In this document: positions 46,892 to 56,422 of the stretch, piece after piece
How the letters are laid out: each line of letters starts with the position of its first letter
How positions within the stretch are numbered: the stretch's first letter is position 1
Source: Fulvivirga ligni
Lineage (GTDB): Bacteria > Bacteroidota > Bacteroidia > Cytophagales > Cyclobacteriaceae
Assembly: GCF_021389935.1 (NCBI RefSeq)
Contig: NZ_CP089979.1
Coordinates: forward strand, 3,143,001 to 3,207,000
DNA length: 64,000 nt
Direction: 5' to 3'
Notes under the pieces: model-generated
What the model saw: only the letters and a program-made list of their open reading frames with translations
Told to the model about the DNA's origin: nothing
Database searches by the model: none
Position numbers and translations under genes: made by a program

Positions 46892-47172
46892 TCAAAATAG
46901 ATAGAGAAGATAATGGAAAAAAAGGGCGCTTTGTCATTTATGAAAACGGTGAATTTGCAGGGGAAATGACCTATGTATGGGCCGGACCAATAAAGTTTAT
47001 CATTGATCATACAGGCGTAGAAGAGAAATTTGGAGGCCAGGGTTTGGGTGAAAAATTGGTGATGGAAGCTGTGGAATATGCCCGAAGTAATGATTTGAAA
47101 ATTAAACCACTGTGTCCTTTCGCTAAAAAGGTTTTTGATAGGCATTCAGAACTTGAGGATATCAGGTTCTAA
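46888..47172 (+). CDS. yjdJ: YjdJ-like GNAT acetyltransferase
   Basis: 94 residues, the short GNAT type. FVIYENGEFAGEMTYVWAGPIKFIIDHTGVEEKFGGQGLGEKLVMEAVEYARSN holds the acetyl-CoA loop GGQGLGEKL, then IKPLCPFAKKVFDRH. Partner of the Fe-S protein; substrate unknown. Confidence 0.9.
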   Translation: MIKIDREDNGKKGRFVIYENGEFAGEMTYVWAGPIKFIIDHTGVEEKFGGQGLGEKLVMEAVEYARSNDLKIKPLCPFAKKVFDRHSELEDIRF

Positions 47173-47349
47173 TTAATTGAGTAGTATTCGGGAGCCTTAA
47201 GTGATATGAAATGTCATTTAAAAAGTCTAAATTAATTAATGTATGAATTTGACTTATGGTTATGATTTATTGAATATATCTTAGAATATTATATTCATGT
47301 TTCAAACCAATTAAGAACAAACTGTGTCATTAATCATAAAGGCTTTATT

Positions 47350-47790
47350 ATGAAAACAAAATTAACTCTCTTGATTTGCGCAATGGCTGTCTTATTTTCA
47401 TGTAATGAAGAGGAGATAGAAAAATCAGTTTATTCAAATGAAAGTTTCTCTATTGAACTTCCCTCGAACTGGGAGTTTAGTGAATTACAAGGCTATGATT
47501 CATATGTTGGTGAATTTAAGATCAGTAATAGCCAAACTATAGGAATGGATTTAGGACTTTATTCCTATGACCTGCCGGTAGATGAGCAAACGCATGATAT
47601 TTCATACAAGTTGATTGACAGCAGGGAAGCCAAAATTGTTCATCCAAAGAATTTTGAAGATGGTACCACAGGTGTTTATTTTGCTGATCTTGACGGGCAA
47701 GGTACAAGACTGGAATTAAGCGGAAGCAATTTATCAGAATCTAATCAACGCCTCTTCCTTAAAGCAATTGAGACTATTGAGTTTAAGTAG
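47350..47790 (+). CDS. Small lipoprotein of unknown function
   Basis: 146 residues. Lipobox LFSCN at residues about 15-19; mature part is one beta-rich domain (NESFSIELPSNWEFSELQGYDSYVGEF) resembling a PsbP-like fold, not certain. Confidence 0.65.
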   Translation: MKTKLTLLICAMAVLFSCNEEEIEKSVYSNESFSIELPSNWEFSELQGYDSYVGEFKISNSQTIGMDLGLYSYDLPVDEQTHDISYKLIDSREAKIVHPKNFEDGTTGVYFADLDGQGTRLELSGSNLSESNQRLFLKAIETIEFK

Positions 47791-47848
47791 GTTTCTAAAA
47801 TGATTATTTTAATGGCAGCGGAGAAGCAACTTTATTTTAGTCTATAAA

Positions 47849-48256
47849 ATGAGTGAAGCATCAGTATTGATGATGATCGCATTAGGATTTCATATAATTC
47901 TATGGGTATCATATAAGTTATTAAGACGGCTTATAGTGTATATTCCGGTTTTATTGTTCACATTGGGTATGGCCATCTTTGGATATTTCAATATAGATAA
48001 TCCAGCTTTTCAAATGGCTAAAGCATCAGCTGCTAATTTTCTTTTCTCCCCTTTAATATTCATTATCCTGTTTAGAATGGAAAGGTTTTTGTTCTTGAAG
48101 ATTTTCAAAAATGAACCTTTATTATCTGGATATATGCAAAGAAGTTGGGACCAAGGTGAGTACCGAAGGCTTCACTTTGGAGATGTTATATTTACAATTT
48201 CTTGTTTGTTGATTCCAATGGTAGTTCCATTATTTTTCGGAAACGGAATAGAATGA
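47849..48256 (+). CDS. Small integral membrane protein
   Basis: 135 residues, four hydrophobic segments (MMIALGFHIILWVSY; LIVYIPVLLFTLGMAIFGY; FLFSPLIFIILF; VIFTISCLLIPMVVPLFFG). No family recognised. Confidence 0.6.
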   Translation: MSEASVLMMIALGFHIILWVSYKLLRRLIVYIPVLLFTLGMAIFGYFNIDNPAFQMAKASAANFLFSPLIFIILFRMERFLFLKIFKNEPLLSGYMQRSWDQGEYRRLHFGDVIFTISCLLIPMVVPLFFGNGIE

Positions 48257-48572
48257 TATTTGTGAGTACAGATAGGCCTATCAACGAAAAATTCATGAAC
48301 ATGAAGAAGTCTAAATAAAATAGCGAGCATTATTATTGGGGTGATTGCTGGAGTGGGTGGCATTTGGTAAAATCTCAAGCTTTATTGCATAGATTTCTCC
48401 TGACGTCGAAATGACATTGAAATGTTGTGACTTACAATAGCTCTGATCATCACGCCTTCGTAGGTGTCCTACCTACGAAACTGCTGCATGTTCTTTTTTC
48501 TATTCCATTTTGAGCGAATGTTTTGCTTAAACAGTGTATATTGATCACGCAGAATATCAAGTTTAATAAATT
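48257..48572. other. Intergenic region containing repeat R1
   Basis: About 315 nt. Apart from the R1 repeat (48391-48486) I see no gene. Confidence 0.5.
48391..48486. repeat. REP-like repeat R1
   Basis: Contains TTTCTCCTGACGTCGAAATG at left and a perfect hairpin TTCGTAGGT / ACCTACGAA at right (ACGCCTTCGTAGGTGTCC ... ACCTACGAAACTGCT). Shares most of its sequence with R2 and R3. Confidence 0.85.
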
Positions 48573-49142
48573 ATGAATGGGAAATTGGTGAGGTTTCTTC
48601 GTGTTGCAATAGGATTGGCCTTGCTCCTTTATGTTTTTATATCTGGCTATTCGCATGACCATCAGAAGGTCTTTGTAGTGGCTTACCTGCTGCTATTTGC
48701 AATCGTGGACTTGATCTTTTTTAGAAAGAACATGCGGAGCCAAAATCTGGTTAAGGTAACTTCCTATGATTGGATATTCATCATTTTATTCATACCAATG
48801 TCAATCCTCTGGCTGGCATCTGATCAGATCAATGGTTGGATCACTCTGGCAATGGTAATTGTGGTTTTAGTTGCTGCTATAAACCTGTATACGTCCATTA
48901 ATGTGGTCTATCGAATTGATAGTGAAGGTATATGGGATCTAAGTAAAAATAAGAAAATTCTAAAGGCATCCATGATAACGAATGTTAAGTATTTAGAAAA
49001 CGAAATTTCAATAGATACAACCAGATATATAAATCATTTTGAAATAAAACATAGCAGACTTAAATCGCCGAGTTGGGAAGAATTAATTGAACGAATTAAG
49101 GATATAGAAAAACAGACTTTATTACCAGCTAAGGAGGAGTGA
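48573..49142 (+). CDS. Membrane protein of unknown function
   Basis: 189 residues, four hydrophobic segments in the first 110 residues, then a soluble tail (INVVYRIDSEGIWDLSKNKKILKASMITNVKYLENEISIDTT) resembling a PH-like domain. No named family. Confidence 0.65.
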   Translation: MNGKLVRFLRVAIGLALLLYVFISGYSHDHQKVFVVAYLLLFAIVDLIFFRKNMRSQNLVKVTSYDWIFIILFIPMSILWLASDQINGWITLAMVIVVLVAAINLYTSINVVYRIDSEGIWDLSKNKKILKASMITNVKYLENEISIDTTRYINHFEIKHSRLKSPSWEELIERIKDIEKQTLLPAKEE

Positions 49143-49221
49143 GGTCTCTATAACTCTCTTCTTGGAGATGTCATCTAAATGCTACTGATCTCATTACACT
49201 GCTTTTTCAGCTCAAATACAT

Positions 49222-49308
49222 GGATTTCTCCTGACGTCGAAATGACATGATTTAGAATAGCTCTGATCATCACGCCTTCGTAGTTGTCCCCACCTACGAA
49301 ACTGCTAT
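49222..49308. repeat. REP-like repeat R2
   Basis: Same order of motifs as R1: TTTCTCCTGACGTCGAAATG, TCTGATCATCACGCCTTCGTAG, CACCTACGAAACTGCTA; ends 9 nt before the next gene's stop. Confidence 0.85.
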
Positions 49309-49317
49309 CCTGGATAC

Positions 49318-49887
49318 TCATCGATTCCTGTAAGCGGATAAAATTTGTTCTTTATCAGCTTGAGAAAGACCAAATTTTGAACTGTTATTAACGGGTAGAG
49401 GGCTGGAGCAATCCAAATAAAGTACTCGGCATATTAAGTATTCACCAATACTCAAAGTTTCACCCAAACAACCGGATTGAAACTCTACGGCATATGTGTT
49501 TTCACTGATTGCACTTAAAATTAGATCAGCCTTATTATTGAGATCTCTTTTACGGAGAAGCCCCTCGTAAGCAATAGCTCTAATATTCCCGTTAGGATAG
49601 GTGGTTAGTTTTTTAAGCTCACTAATATGTGCAGTTTTCATTATCCAGTACCGTCTTTCTACTTCATTTGTAGTAGAAATACCATCACCACCAATACCGC
49701 TTGTCATGGGGGCTGATACTGCCACCATTACAGAATCTTTAATGCTGTTGTGTATACCTGCCCAATTAAAAGTCCATTTTTCCTCATAACTAGATGCTAA
49801 GAAAAATGAGGTGCCTGTTATTAATATGGCAGATAAGGTCATGGTGGATAGACTTTTTATCTGATATTTTTGATACTTTGTTTTCAT
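49318..49887 (-). CDS. Membrane-anchored protein of unknown function
   Basis: 189 residues with one N-terminal membrane segment (MTLSAILITGTSFFLASSY). Mature part includes HISELKKLTTYPNGNIRAIAYEGLLRKRD, which has the shape of a HEAT-like helical repeat. Function unknown. Confidence 0.6.
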   Translation of the reverse strand: MKTKYQKYQIKSLSTMTLSAILITGTSFFLASSYEEKWTFNWAGIHNSIKDSVMVAVSAPMTSGIGGDGISTTNEVERRYWIMKTAHISELKKLTTYPNGNIRAIAYEGLLRKRDLNNKADLILSAISENTYAVEFQSGCLGETLSIGEYLICRVLYLDCSSPLPVNNSSKFGLSQADKEQILSAYRNR

Positions 49888-50191
49888 GCACTTTATTTCA
49901 ACCGATCAACTCAATAAGTATTTTTTGATTAAAAGTCACAGTGAAAAACGTTAAAATAGAATTCATCACGCCTTCGCAGGTGTCCCCACCTAAGAAACTG
50001 CTAGTTATTCCAAGTGGCCTTTTACTGTTCTAACCAACCTTTTATTATTGAATTTCCACCTTTCCACTTACCCTGTATATGAATTTCAGTGCGAATCAAT
50101 TAGATTGATGTTTAATAAATTATATCGAATCTTTATTTAATTGTAGGTTTCAGATTTTGAGACATCTGTCCAGCCCTAACCATAAATTAAA
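49888..50191. other. Intergenic region containing repeat R3
   Basis: About 304 nt, AT-rich. Only the short R3 repeat is recognisable. Confidence 0.4.
49963..50002. repeat. REP-like repeat R3 (short)
   Basis: TCACGCCTTCGCAGGTGTCC then CACCTAAGAAACTGCTA, the right half of R1/R2 with mismatches in the hairpin. Confidence 0.8.
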
Positions 50192-50611
50192 ATGAGCGAA
50201 CTACCATTTGAATACTGGAACAAGCTTACCAGTCAGTTCATTTTGATATCCGTTTTTTTAGGCGGATTTTCAATAGCCCTTACGGCCAACTTAATCATAA
50301 GCCAAACCAATGATAAGCTCCATAATATTATCTTAAAGGTGGCCACCACATCCTCTGGAGGATTTCTTGTTACTGTTTTTGCTATGACCAACATTCTTAT
50401 GGCTACCACGGAAGGTTATCCGCTAGAGGTAACACAAGACGATTTAAATACTCCAAGGATCATCGGTATTCTGGGGTATTTAGTAGGGGTGTTCTCGCTA
50501 TTCGCTATCATTGGTTTATCTGGCTGGACAAAGTCGAGGGGTACAGGTATTTTCACCACGGTAGTCAGTGTAATAACTCTGGTTCTTTTTTTGGTTTTAG
50601 TTTCTAGTTAA
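50192..50611 (+). CDS. Small integral membrane protein
   Basis: 139 residues, four hydrophobic segments (FILISVFLGGFSIALTANLII; GGFLVTVFAMTNILMA; IIGILGYLVGVFSLFAIIGL; TTVVSVITLVLFLVLV). Not recognised. Confidence 0.65.
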   Translation: MSELPFEYWNKLTSQFILISVFLGGFSIALTANLIISQTNDKLHNIILKVATTSSGGFLVTVFAMTNILMATTEGYPLEVTQDDLNTPRIIGILGYLVGVFSLFAIIGLSGWTKSRGTGIFTTVVSVITLVLFLVLVSS

Positions 50612-50784
50612 AATGAGGGGCTAAGATGATTACTCCACCCAACCTAATCCTCGTTTCCAACAAGATTTGCAGAGATTGGCATTTGTAATGCCAGACATCT
50701 CCACTCTAATTATGAAATCTTTTCAATATACTTTAGCTTCCATTCTATATTTACGTATACCACTAAGTATTTAAATCAACCAGA

Positions 50785-51231
50785 TTGAAAATTATAGAAG
50801 CTCAGAAAAATGGTTTTACCATTTCTACAGATAAGGATAAATTGGATATAGAAGCTATTCATCAATTCCTGGCTCACGAGGCCGATTGGAGTAGGGGCAT
50901 TCCTCTGGACACTTTGAAAACCTCCATAGATAACTCACTAACTTTTGGCGTTTATGATAATGGAAGGCAGATAGGGTTTGCCAGGATCATTTCGGATTAT
51001 GCCACTATTGCGTATCTCGGAGACGTTTATGTTTTGCAGGAGTACAGAGGCCAGGGCCTTAGCAAATGGTTAATGAAGGAAATAATGGCTCATCCTCAGC
51101 TTCAGGGGTTACGGCGGTGGATTCTACTCACAGATACTGCTGAGTGGCTCTATAAGAAGTTTGGCTTTGTAACGGTGCCACGGCCGGAGCTTTATATGGA
51201 GAAGCATAACGCTACAGTCTATAAGAGCTAG
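50785..51231 (+). CDS. GNAT family acetyltransferase
   Basis: 148 residues from TTG 50785. GVYDNGRQIGFARIISDYATIAYLGDVYVLQEYRGQGLSKWLMKEIM has the acetyl-CoA pyrophosphate loop RGQGLS, and ends LYKKFGFVTVPRPELYMEK. Precedes the PLP decarboxylase by 27 nt, likely one operon. Confidence 0.9.
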   Translation: MKIIEAQKNGFTISTDKDKLDIEAIHQFLAHEADWSRGIPLDTLKTSIDNSLTFGVYDNGRQIGFARIISDYATIAYLGDVYVLQEYRGQGLSKWLMKEIMAHPQLQGLRRWILLTDTAEWLYKKFGFVTVPRPELYMEKHNATVYKS

Positions 51232-51258
51232 ATGCTTTCAATCATTACTTAAAACTTT

Positions 51259-52647
51259 ATGAATCAACTAATTGAAGATGCTAAAGCGCTTGATGCTTTA
51301 CTTAATGCCACTAAAAATCAAGGTCTGGATTACCTTACTAATATAAATGATCGATCTACCTCGGTGTCTGTAACTGCTGCTGAAAATGGTGTGCTGGCGG
51401 AGGCAGGAGTGGGTGCAAAAGAAGCCTTAAACTTGTTTAATCAGCGGTTTGAGCCTATAATGGTGGCCTCATCCGGCCCCAGGTTTTGGGGTTTTGTTAC
51501 CGGTGGTTCCACGCCTGCTTCTATTGTGGGCGATTGGCTGGCTACCGTGTATGATCAAAATACTCAGGGTGTAACCGGGCATGGAGATGTTTCAGCCAAT
51601 ATAGAAGTAGAAACCATCAGTCTATTATTAGATCTTTTTGGTCTACCGAAATCTTTTCTGGGTGGGTTCGTTACCGGCGCCACTATGTCTAATTTCACTT
51701 GTCTGGCTGTTGCACGACAGTGGCTGGGAAAATGTTATAACAAGGACTTCGCAAAAGAGGGTATCACTGAAAAGATCAATGTGCTCAGTGCTACACCTCA
51801 TTCATCAGCTATAAAATCACTCTCTTTGCTGGGCATAGGTAGTGGCAATGTGATAAAAGTGAATGCCATGGATGATAGAGAAGCAATATCTATCACAGAT
51901 CTGGAGCAGCAAATTGAGAAATTAAATGGGCAGCCCTTCATCCTGATAAGCAGTGGCGGCACGGTAAATACTGTTGATTTTGATGATTTTACAGCAATTA
52001 AACAGCTAAAACAGAAATATAACTTCTGGTGGCACATTGATGCTGCTTTTGGTGGTTTTGCTGCTTGTTCCACTGATTATGCACATTTGCTTAAAGATTG
52101 GGAATACGCAGATAGCATTACCATTGATAATCATAAATGGCTTAATGTGCCCTATGAAAGTGCTGTGTTTTTGGTAAAGGAAGAGCATAAAGTATTGCAA
52201 ACGGAAACCTTTCAAAACTCAAATGCGCCTTATCTTGGCGATCCAATGGAGAATTTTAGCTATCTCAACTTCTTGCCTGAAAATTCCAGAAGATTAAAAG
52301 CACTGCCTGCATGGTTCACCCTTACAGCCTATGGTAAGGAAGGTTATAGAGCCATCGTAGATAATTGCATTACATTGGCTCATTACTTTCAGGAAAAGCT
52401 AGAGAATAGCGATCAGTTTATGATGTTGGCACCCGTTATTTTGAATAACCTTTGTTTTACCATAAAAGATGATAATCAGGATGTTAGCACGTTTTTAGCT
52501 GATCTCAACAAATCAGGTAAAGTATTTATGACTCCCACTTTTTATAATGGAAGGAAAGGCATAAGAGCCTCTTTTGTAAATTGGCGTACGACCACTGCGG
52601 ATGTAGATTTGGTATTCGATGTAATGGTTAATTTGTTGGCAAGATGA
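51259..52647 (+). CDS. Group II PLP-dependent decarboxylase
   Basis: 462 residues. HIDAAFGGFAACS and the Schiff-base lysine in SITIDNHKWLNVPYESAVFLV are diagnostic; GFVTGATMSNFTCLAVARQW binds PLP phosphate. Relatives act on aromatic amino acids, glutamate or 2,4-diaminobutyrate; substrate not deducible. Followed by a terminator. Confidence 0.9.
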   Translation: MNQLIEDAKALDALLNATKNQGLDYLTNINDRSTSVSVTAAENGVLAEAGVGAKEALNLFNQRFEPIMVASSGPRFWGFVTGGSTPASIVGDWLATVYDQNTQGVTGHGDVSANIEVETISLLLDLFGLPKSFLGGFVTGATMSNFTCLAVARQWLGKCYNKDFAKEGITEKINVLSATPHSSAIKSLSLLGIGSGNVIKVNAMDDREAISITDLEQQIEKLNGQPFILISSGGTVNTVDFDDFTAIKQLKQKYNFWWHIDAAFGGFAACSTDYAHLLKDWEYADSITIDNHKWLNVPYESAVFLVKEEHKVLQTETFQNSNAPYLGDPMENFSYLNFLPENSRRLKALPAWFTLTAYGKEGYRAIVDNCITLAHYFQEKLENSDQFMMLAPVILNNLCFTIKDDNQDVSTFLADLNKSGKVFMTPTFYNGRKGIRASFVNWRTTTADVDLVFDVMVNLLAR

Positions 52648-52681
52648 TTTGAGGCATCCTTGGCTCCATAATATATAGCTC

Positions 52682-52713
52682 AAAGCACTCCAGCGATTAT
52701 GGAGTGCTTTTTT
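52682..52713 (+). terminator. Rho-independent terminator after the decarboxylase
   Basis: AAAGCACTCCA pairs with TGGAGTGCTTT, followed by a T run. Confidence 0.9.
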
Positions 52714-52755
52714 GTTTTAGATGCAATAGATCCAATGATTAAAGGTGTGAATTTA

Positions 52756-52797
52756 GCAAGTAATAACTTGCGTATTGATTAGCAAGTATTATCTTGC
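52756..52797. promoter_or_regulatory. Two tandem inverted repeats upstream of the ArsR gene
   Basis: GCAAGTAATAACTTGC (52756-52771) and GCAAGTATTATCTTGC (52782-52797), spaced 26 bp centre to centre, each followed by GTA. Probable binding sites for the ArsR-type repressor 18 nt downstream (inference). Confidence 0.7.
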
Positions 52798-52814
52798 GTA
52801 TAAATTAGATTGAG

Positions 52815-53138
52815 ATGAGAAGAGATGTATTTCAGGCCATAGCAGACCCTACCAGGAGAGATATTTTAATGTCGCTTACCAAAGAAACTAAGAACATTAA
52901 TTCCTTAGCCGATCAGTTTGATATGACCAGACAGGCGGTATCGTTACATGTAAAGTACCTGCAGGAGTGTGGGGTTATAACCATAGAGAAGGAAGGGAGA
53001 GAGCGGTACTGTAAACTGGAAACTAAGTCGTTGGCCCAGGTAGAAAGGTGGTTAGATCCTTTCAGGAAGCTTTGGGAGGAACGATTAGACAAGCTAGATA
53101 ACTTTATACGCAAAATACAAAGTAAAGAAAACCCCTAA
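52815..53138 (+). CDS. ArsR-type winged-helix repressor
   Basis: 107 residues. RRDVFQAIADPTRRDILMSLTKETKNINSLADQFDMTRQAVSLHVKYLQECGVITIEKEGRERYCKLE is the usual DNA-binding fold; no metal-binding CxC. It heads a three-gene operon with an AHSA1 and a RibD-like gene; such repressors often control the adjacent AHSA1 gene. Confidence 0.93.
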   Translation: MRRDVFQAIADPTRRDILMSLTKETKNINSLADQFDMTRQAVSLHVKYLQECGVITIEKEGRERYCKLETKSLAQVERWLDPFRKLWEERLDKLDNFIRKIQSKENP

Positions 53139-53141
53139 AAC

Positions 53142-53594
53142 ATGGATGATATTAGTAAAAGGTCTTTAAAAATGACCAGAAAATATAATGCTTCGGCAGA
53201 GCTGTTATGGAAGGTGCTCATCACACCAGAATACATCGGCGAATGGTGGGGACCTCATGGTTTTACCAATACCATTCATAAAATGGATGTGCGTGAGGGC
53301 GGCAAATGGGAGTTTATCATGCATGGACCTGACGGTACTGATTATGAGAATGAATATGTTTATTCTACCATTATTCCTTTCAAAAAAATAGTGCTAGATC
53401 ACTTAAAAACCCCAAAGTTCAGTATTGTGATATCTATTCATGAAGAGGGAGAACAGACCACTGTAGAATGGTGCAACATATTTGATTCTATACCCACTAA
53501 AGAAGAGGCCGTACGAGCTTTTAAAGCAGATGTAGGACTTGAGCAGAACCTACAAAGATTAGCTGATCATTTAAATAAACCTGAAAAAGTATAA
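53142..53594 (+). CDS. AHSA1/SRPBCC domain protein
   Basis: 150 residues. RKYNASAELLWKVLITPEYIGEWWGPHGFTN and GGKWEFIMHGPDGTDYENEYVY are typical of the AHSA1 (Aha1-like) ligand-binding fold. 3 nt after the ArsR gene. Confidence 0.93.
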   Translation: MDDISKRSLKMTRKYNASAELLWKVLITPEYIGEWWGPHGFTNTIHKMDVREGGKWEFIMHGPDGTDYENEYVYSTIIPFKKIVLDHLKTPKFSIVISIHEEGEQTTVEWCNIFDSIPTKEEAVRAFKADVGLEQNLQRLADHLNKPEKV

Positions 53595-53596
53595 CC

Positions 53597-54217
53597 ATGA
53601 GCAAAATTATATTCGATAGTGGAATATCTCTTGATGGATATTTCGCGGGTGACAACAGAGGCCCTCAAAACCCTATGGGCGGTGTTTCTGGTCAAATTCA
53701 TCAATGGATGTTTAAACAGAAAGCCTTTTGGAAGCATCTGAAAATGGACGGAGGTCAAGAGCAGGGTGAGGATGGTAAACTGATTGATGCTGTGTTTGCA
53801 CGTACAGGAGCTTACATTATGGGCAAGCGGATGTTTGAAGAAGGGGAGGTGAGCTGGCCCGAAGATTTATATCAGGCCGATGTCTTTGTGCTTACCCATG
53901 AGAAAAGGGAGCCATGGATTCAAAAAGGAACCACTGCGTTTTATTTCATCAACGACGGTATTCATAGTGCTCTCGAAAAGGCCAAAAAATCAGCCAATGG
54001 CAAGGATATAAGAATACAAGGCGGCGCCAACACCATTCAGCAGTTTTTAAATGCAGGTCTTATAGATGAGTTCTTTATCCATGTAGCCCCGGTATTTTTA
54101 GGTAGTGGAATCCGCCTGTTCGACGGCATAGATAAAGACAAATTCGATCTCCAAATCATGGAAGTACTTACTTCTGATTTAACTACCCATTTGAGGTATA
54201 AGCTGAGTAAAAAGTAG
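53597..54217 (+). CDS. Dihydrofolate reductase / RibD C-terminal-like protein
   Basis: 206 residues. ISLDGYFAGDNRGPQNPMGG at the start, IMGKRMFEEGEVSW, and DIRIQGGANTIQQFLNAGLIDEFFIHVAPVFLGSGIRLFDG near the end, the RibD-C pattern. NADPH-dependent reductase of unknown substrate; third gene of the operon. Confidence 0.92.
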   Translation: MSKIIFDSGISLDGYFAGDNRGPQNPMGGVSGQIHQWMFKQKAFWKHLKMDGGQEQGEDGKLIDAVFARTGAYIMGKRMFEEGEVSWPEDLYQADVFVLTHEKREPWIQKGTTAFYFINDGIHSALEKAKKSANGKDIRIQGGANTIQQFLNAGLIDEFFIHVAPVFLGSGIRLFDGIDKDKFDLQIMEVLTSDLTTHLRYKLSKK

Positions 54218-54263
54218 TGTGGCTGTTGGATTGAGGTAGCATCTATATTAAGTTTACTATTAA

Positions 54264-54647
54264 ATGAAATATGTTTTTATCCTTTTGACATGCTGTCTTT
54301 CTTCTTCGATAGTGTGCGCTCAAGATAGCACAGTCTATTATCAAGAAAATGCGATTTCTTTCAATAATGAATATATTTTCTATTCTGATAATACCTTCAA
54401 GCACTATTATTACACAGATGATGGGCAAGTGTGGTACGGTAAAGGAGCATATTTTGATAGAAGGAAAAGTAGGATATTGAAATTTGAAGAACCTGATTCG
54501 ACCTTTAGCCCAGAACAAGTGAAAGTTCATTATGAGTCAGGCTTTAAACGCAAACTAAAGTGGAAAAGCACCATTTTGTTGTCAGAAGATTATTATAACA
54601 CGACGAATAAGGGGCAAATTACTTTGGTGGAGTTTAATGAAGAGTAG
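54264..54647 (+). CDS. Small secreted protein of unknown function
   Basis: 127 residues with signal peptide MKYVFILLTCCLSSSIVCAQ; the mature part has YYQENAISFNNEYIFYSDNTFKHYYYTDDGQVWYGKGAYFDRR, a small beta domain. Not recognised. Confidence 0.65.
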   Translation: MKYVFILLTCCLSSSIVCAQDSTVYYQENAISFNNEYIFYSDNTFKHYYYTDDGQVWYGKGAYFDRRKSRILKFEEPDSTFSPEQVKVHYESGFKRKLKWKSTILLSEDYYNTTNKGQITLVEFNEE

Positions 54648-54665
54648 TTTCTAACGAGAGATAGA

Positions 54666-55019
54666 ATGTTAATAATTATTGGAGGTATATCAATTTTGAT
54701 ATTGGCATTTTCTGTGGTGATAATGGTGATGTCTATTTGGGTAAAATCCTTGAAATTTGGCTGCTATGGCTTAATTTTTATGTTATTAAGCTTCTATGTA
54801 ACCTCTCAAATCTTGCCCATACAGCATGCGATAACATACTCAGAAATGATATTGGAAAACGCTGTAAGCGATGACTTAGTCATTAAGGAAAATGTTAATG
54901 AGGCACAAAGTCAGCTTTATATCTGGGCTCTCATGGCCCTAGTAATATTATTCTTCCAGGTATTGTTAATTTTATCGGCCAAAAGAAGGAAGAGGAAGCT
55001 CCCAGATGGTTATAGTTAA
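54666..55019 (+). CDS. Small membrane protein of unknown function
   Basis: 117 residues, three hydrophobic segments and a basic end (SAKRRKRKLPDGYS). Not recognised. Confidence 0.6.
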   Translation: MLIIIGGISILILAFSVVIMVMSIWVKSLKFGCYGLIFMLLSFYVTSQILPIQHAITYSEMILENAVSDDLVIKENVNEAQSQLYIWALMALVILFFQVLLILSAKRRKRKLPDGYS

Positions 55020-55116
55020 TCTTAATGATTAATTATGAAAAATAGTATACTAAGGGGGCATATTTAGAAATATGTAGTTAGCTTAATTTATGGTTGACTG
55101 CTAACTTAATTTACTT

Positions 55117-55527
55117 ATGTGTGTATTACATGTCACATGCGGGAAAACGCTCATTAAGCCATTCTTGGATGCCACTGAGATGCCGATTTATCAGTTTCAT
55201 GAAAGAGGAGATACGATAAAAATAGGATTAAACAAAAATGAACTGTACGAAGATTCAGGGTTTTCATGTGAAATTAGTGACAGAAATTGGAATGATTTTG
55301 AAGGACAAATTGATGATCTAAAACAATTTCTGCATAATTATCATTCTGATTTAGTTTTATTGAAAACTCATTACGAGATAAAAACCTGGATCGTTGATCT
55401 CCCTTATTTTTTAAGGTTAAATGGTGAATTCTTTTCTCAATCCGATTACTTGGACCCTGAGATAATGAAATTATTATCTGCCCTTGATATTGGATTAGAA
55501 CTTAGTCTTTACCCGCCTGAGAACTGA
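55117..55527 (+). CDS. Small cytoplasmic protein, possibly DUF4279-like
   Basis: 136 residues without signal or membrane segment. FSCEISDRNWNDFEGQIDDLKQFLHNYHSDLVLLKTHYEI and YLDPEIMKLLSALDIGLELSLY loosely resemble DUF4279 immunity-like proteins; weak. Confidence 0.55.
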   Translation: MCVLHVTCGKTLIKPFLDATEMPIYQFHERGDTIKIGLNKNELYEDSGFSCEISDRNWNDFEGQIDDLKQFLHNYHSDLVLLKTHYEIKTWIVDLPYFLRLNGEFFSQSDYLDPEIMKLLSALDIGLELSLYPPEN

Positions 55528-55576
55528 TTTAAGATCAAATACAGATCTCATCAACATCCAACACCAAAATCACCTC

Positions 55577-56311
55577 ATGAAAAAATTACTATGCATACTA
55601 CTCTTAACCATTTCATATCAATCTTTTGCAGGGTGGTATCAGTGTTATACGTATGAAGGGAAATTGGCGGGAATGAACGTTCATTTCTACCTTCAATTAA
55701 GGGAAATTAACTCCAAGAGCCCTGATTCAATTATGGTGTCTGGCGTATACAAATATGATAAGCACAACACGCCTATTTCACTTAGTGGTTATCTGGTTAA
55801 TAAAAAACATCTATCTCTTTCTGAGCTGTCAGGTGATAACGAAGTCACCGCAACACTTTCATTAGAATGGTCTGATAATAAGTTAATTAATGGCACCTGG
55901 ACTGGAAATAACAGTAAGAGGTTTAATATCAGTCTCAATCAGATCGGTCAGTTAATAGATACTAATCCGAAGGGTATAAATCCCGCAACAGAAATAATGA
56001 TGGGTTCTAGTTTCAAAAATGAATATCTGGTGGGTGTTTATGATAAATTACAAATAGACAACAGGGCTAAGATGCTTGAATTGAGAATCATTGATAAAAA
56101 GACCAATGAATTAAAATATAGCATCGATTTTAGAGACCATGGTATGCCTGTGGGCAACGTCATGACCGTAATATTTGCCAATGCCTATGTGAGTGAATCC
56201 GCTGATGGTCAATCAAAAAGCATTGAAATGATGCAGGACGATGGCCGAATGGGCACAGAGTTTTATTTAAATTATGATGCGGCTTCTGATAGCTGGGTAG
56301 TGGAGGAGTAG
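55577..56311 (+). CDS. Secreted protein of unknown function
   Basis: 244 residues with signal peptide (MKKLLCILLLTISYQSFA). Beta-rich, with YTYEGKLAGMNVHFYLQLREI and KSYSIDFRDHGMPVG-like segments. No family recognised. Confidence 0.65.
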   Translation: MKKLLCILLLTISYQSFAGWYQCYTYEGKLAGMNVHFYLQLREINSKSPDSIMVSGVYKYDKHNTPISLSGYLVNKKHLSLSELSGDNEVTATLSLEWSDNKLINGTWTGNNSKRFNISLNQIGQLIDTNPKGINPATEIMMGSSFKNEYLVGVYDKLQIDNRAKMLELRIIDKKTNELKYSIDFRDHGMPVGNVMTVIFANAYVSESADGQSKSIEMMQDDGRMGTEFYLNYDAASDSWVVEE

Positions 56312-56422
56312 GAATGTTGGTTGTCTATTTTTGAAACAACTTACCTATCAACATCAACCAATTTAAAGTTTTGGGTGTCTTATTCATGGAAATAAATGCT
56401 AACATTATTAACTCCATGCATC

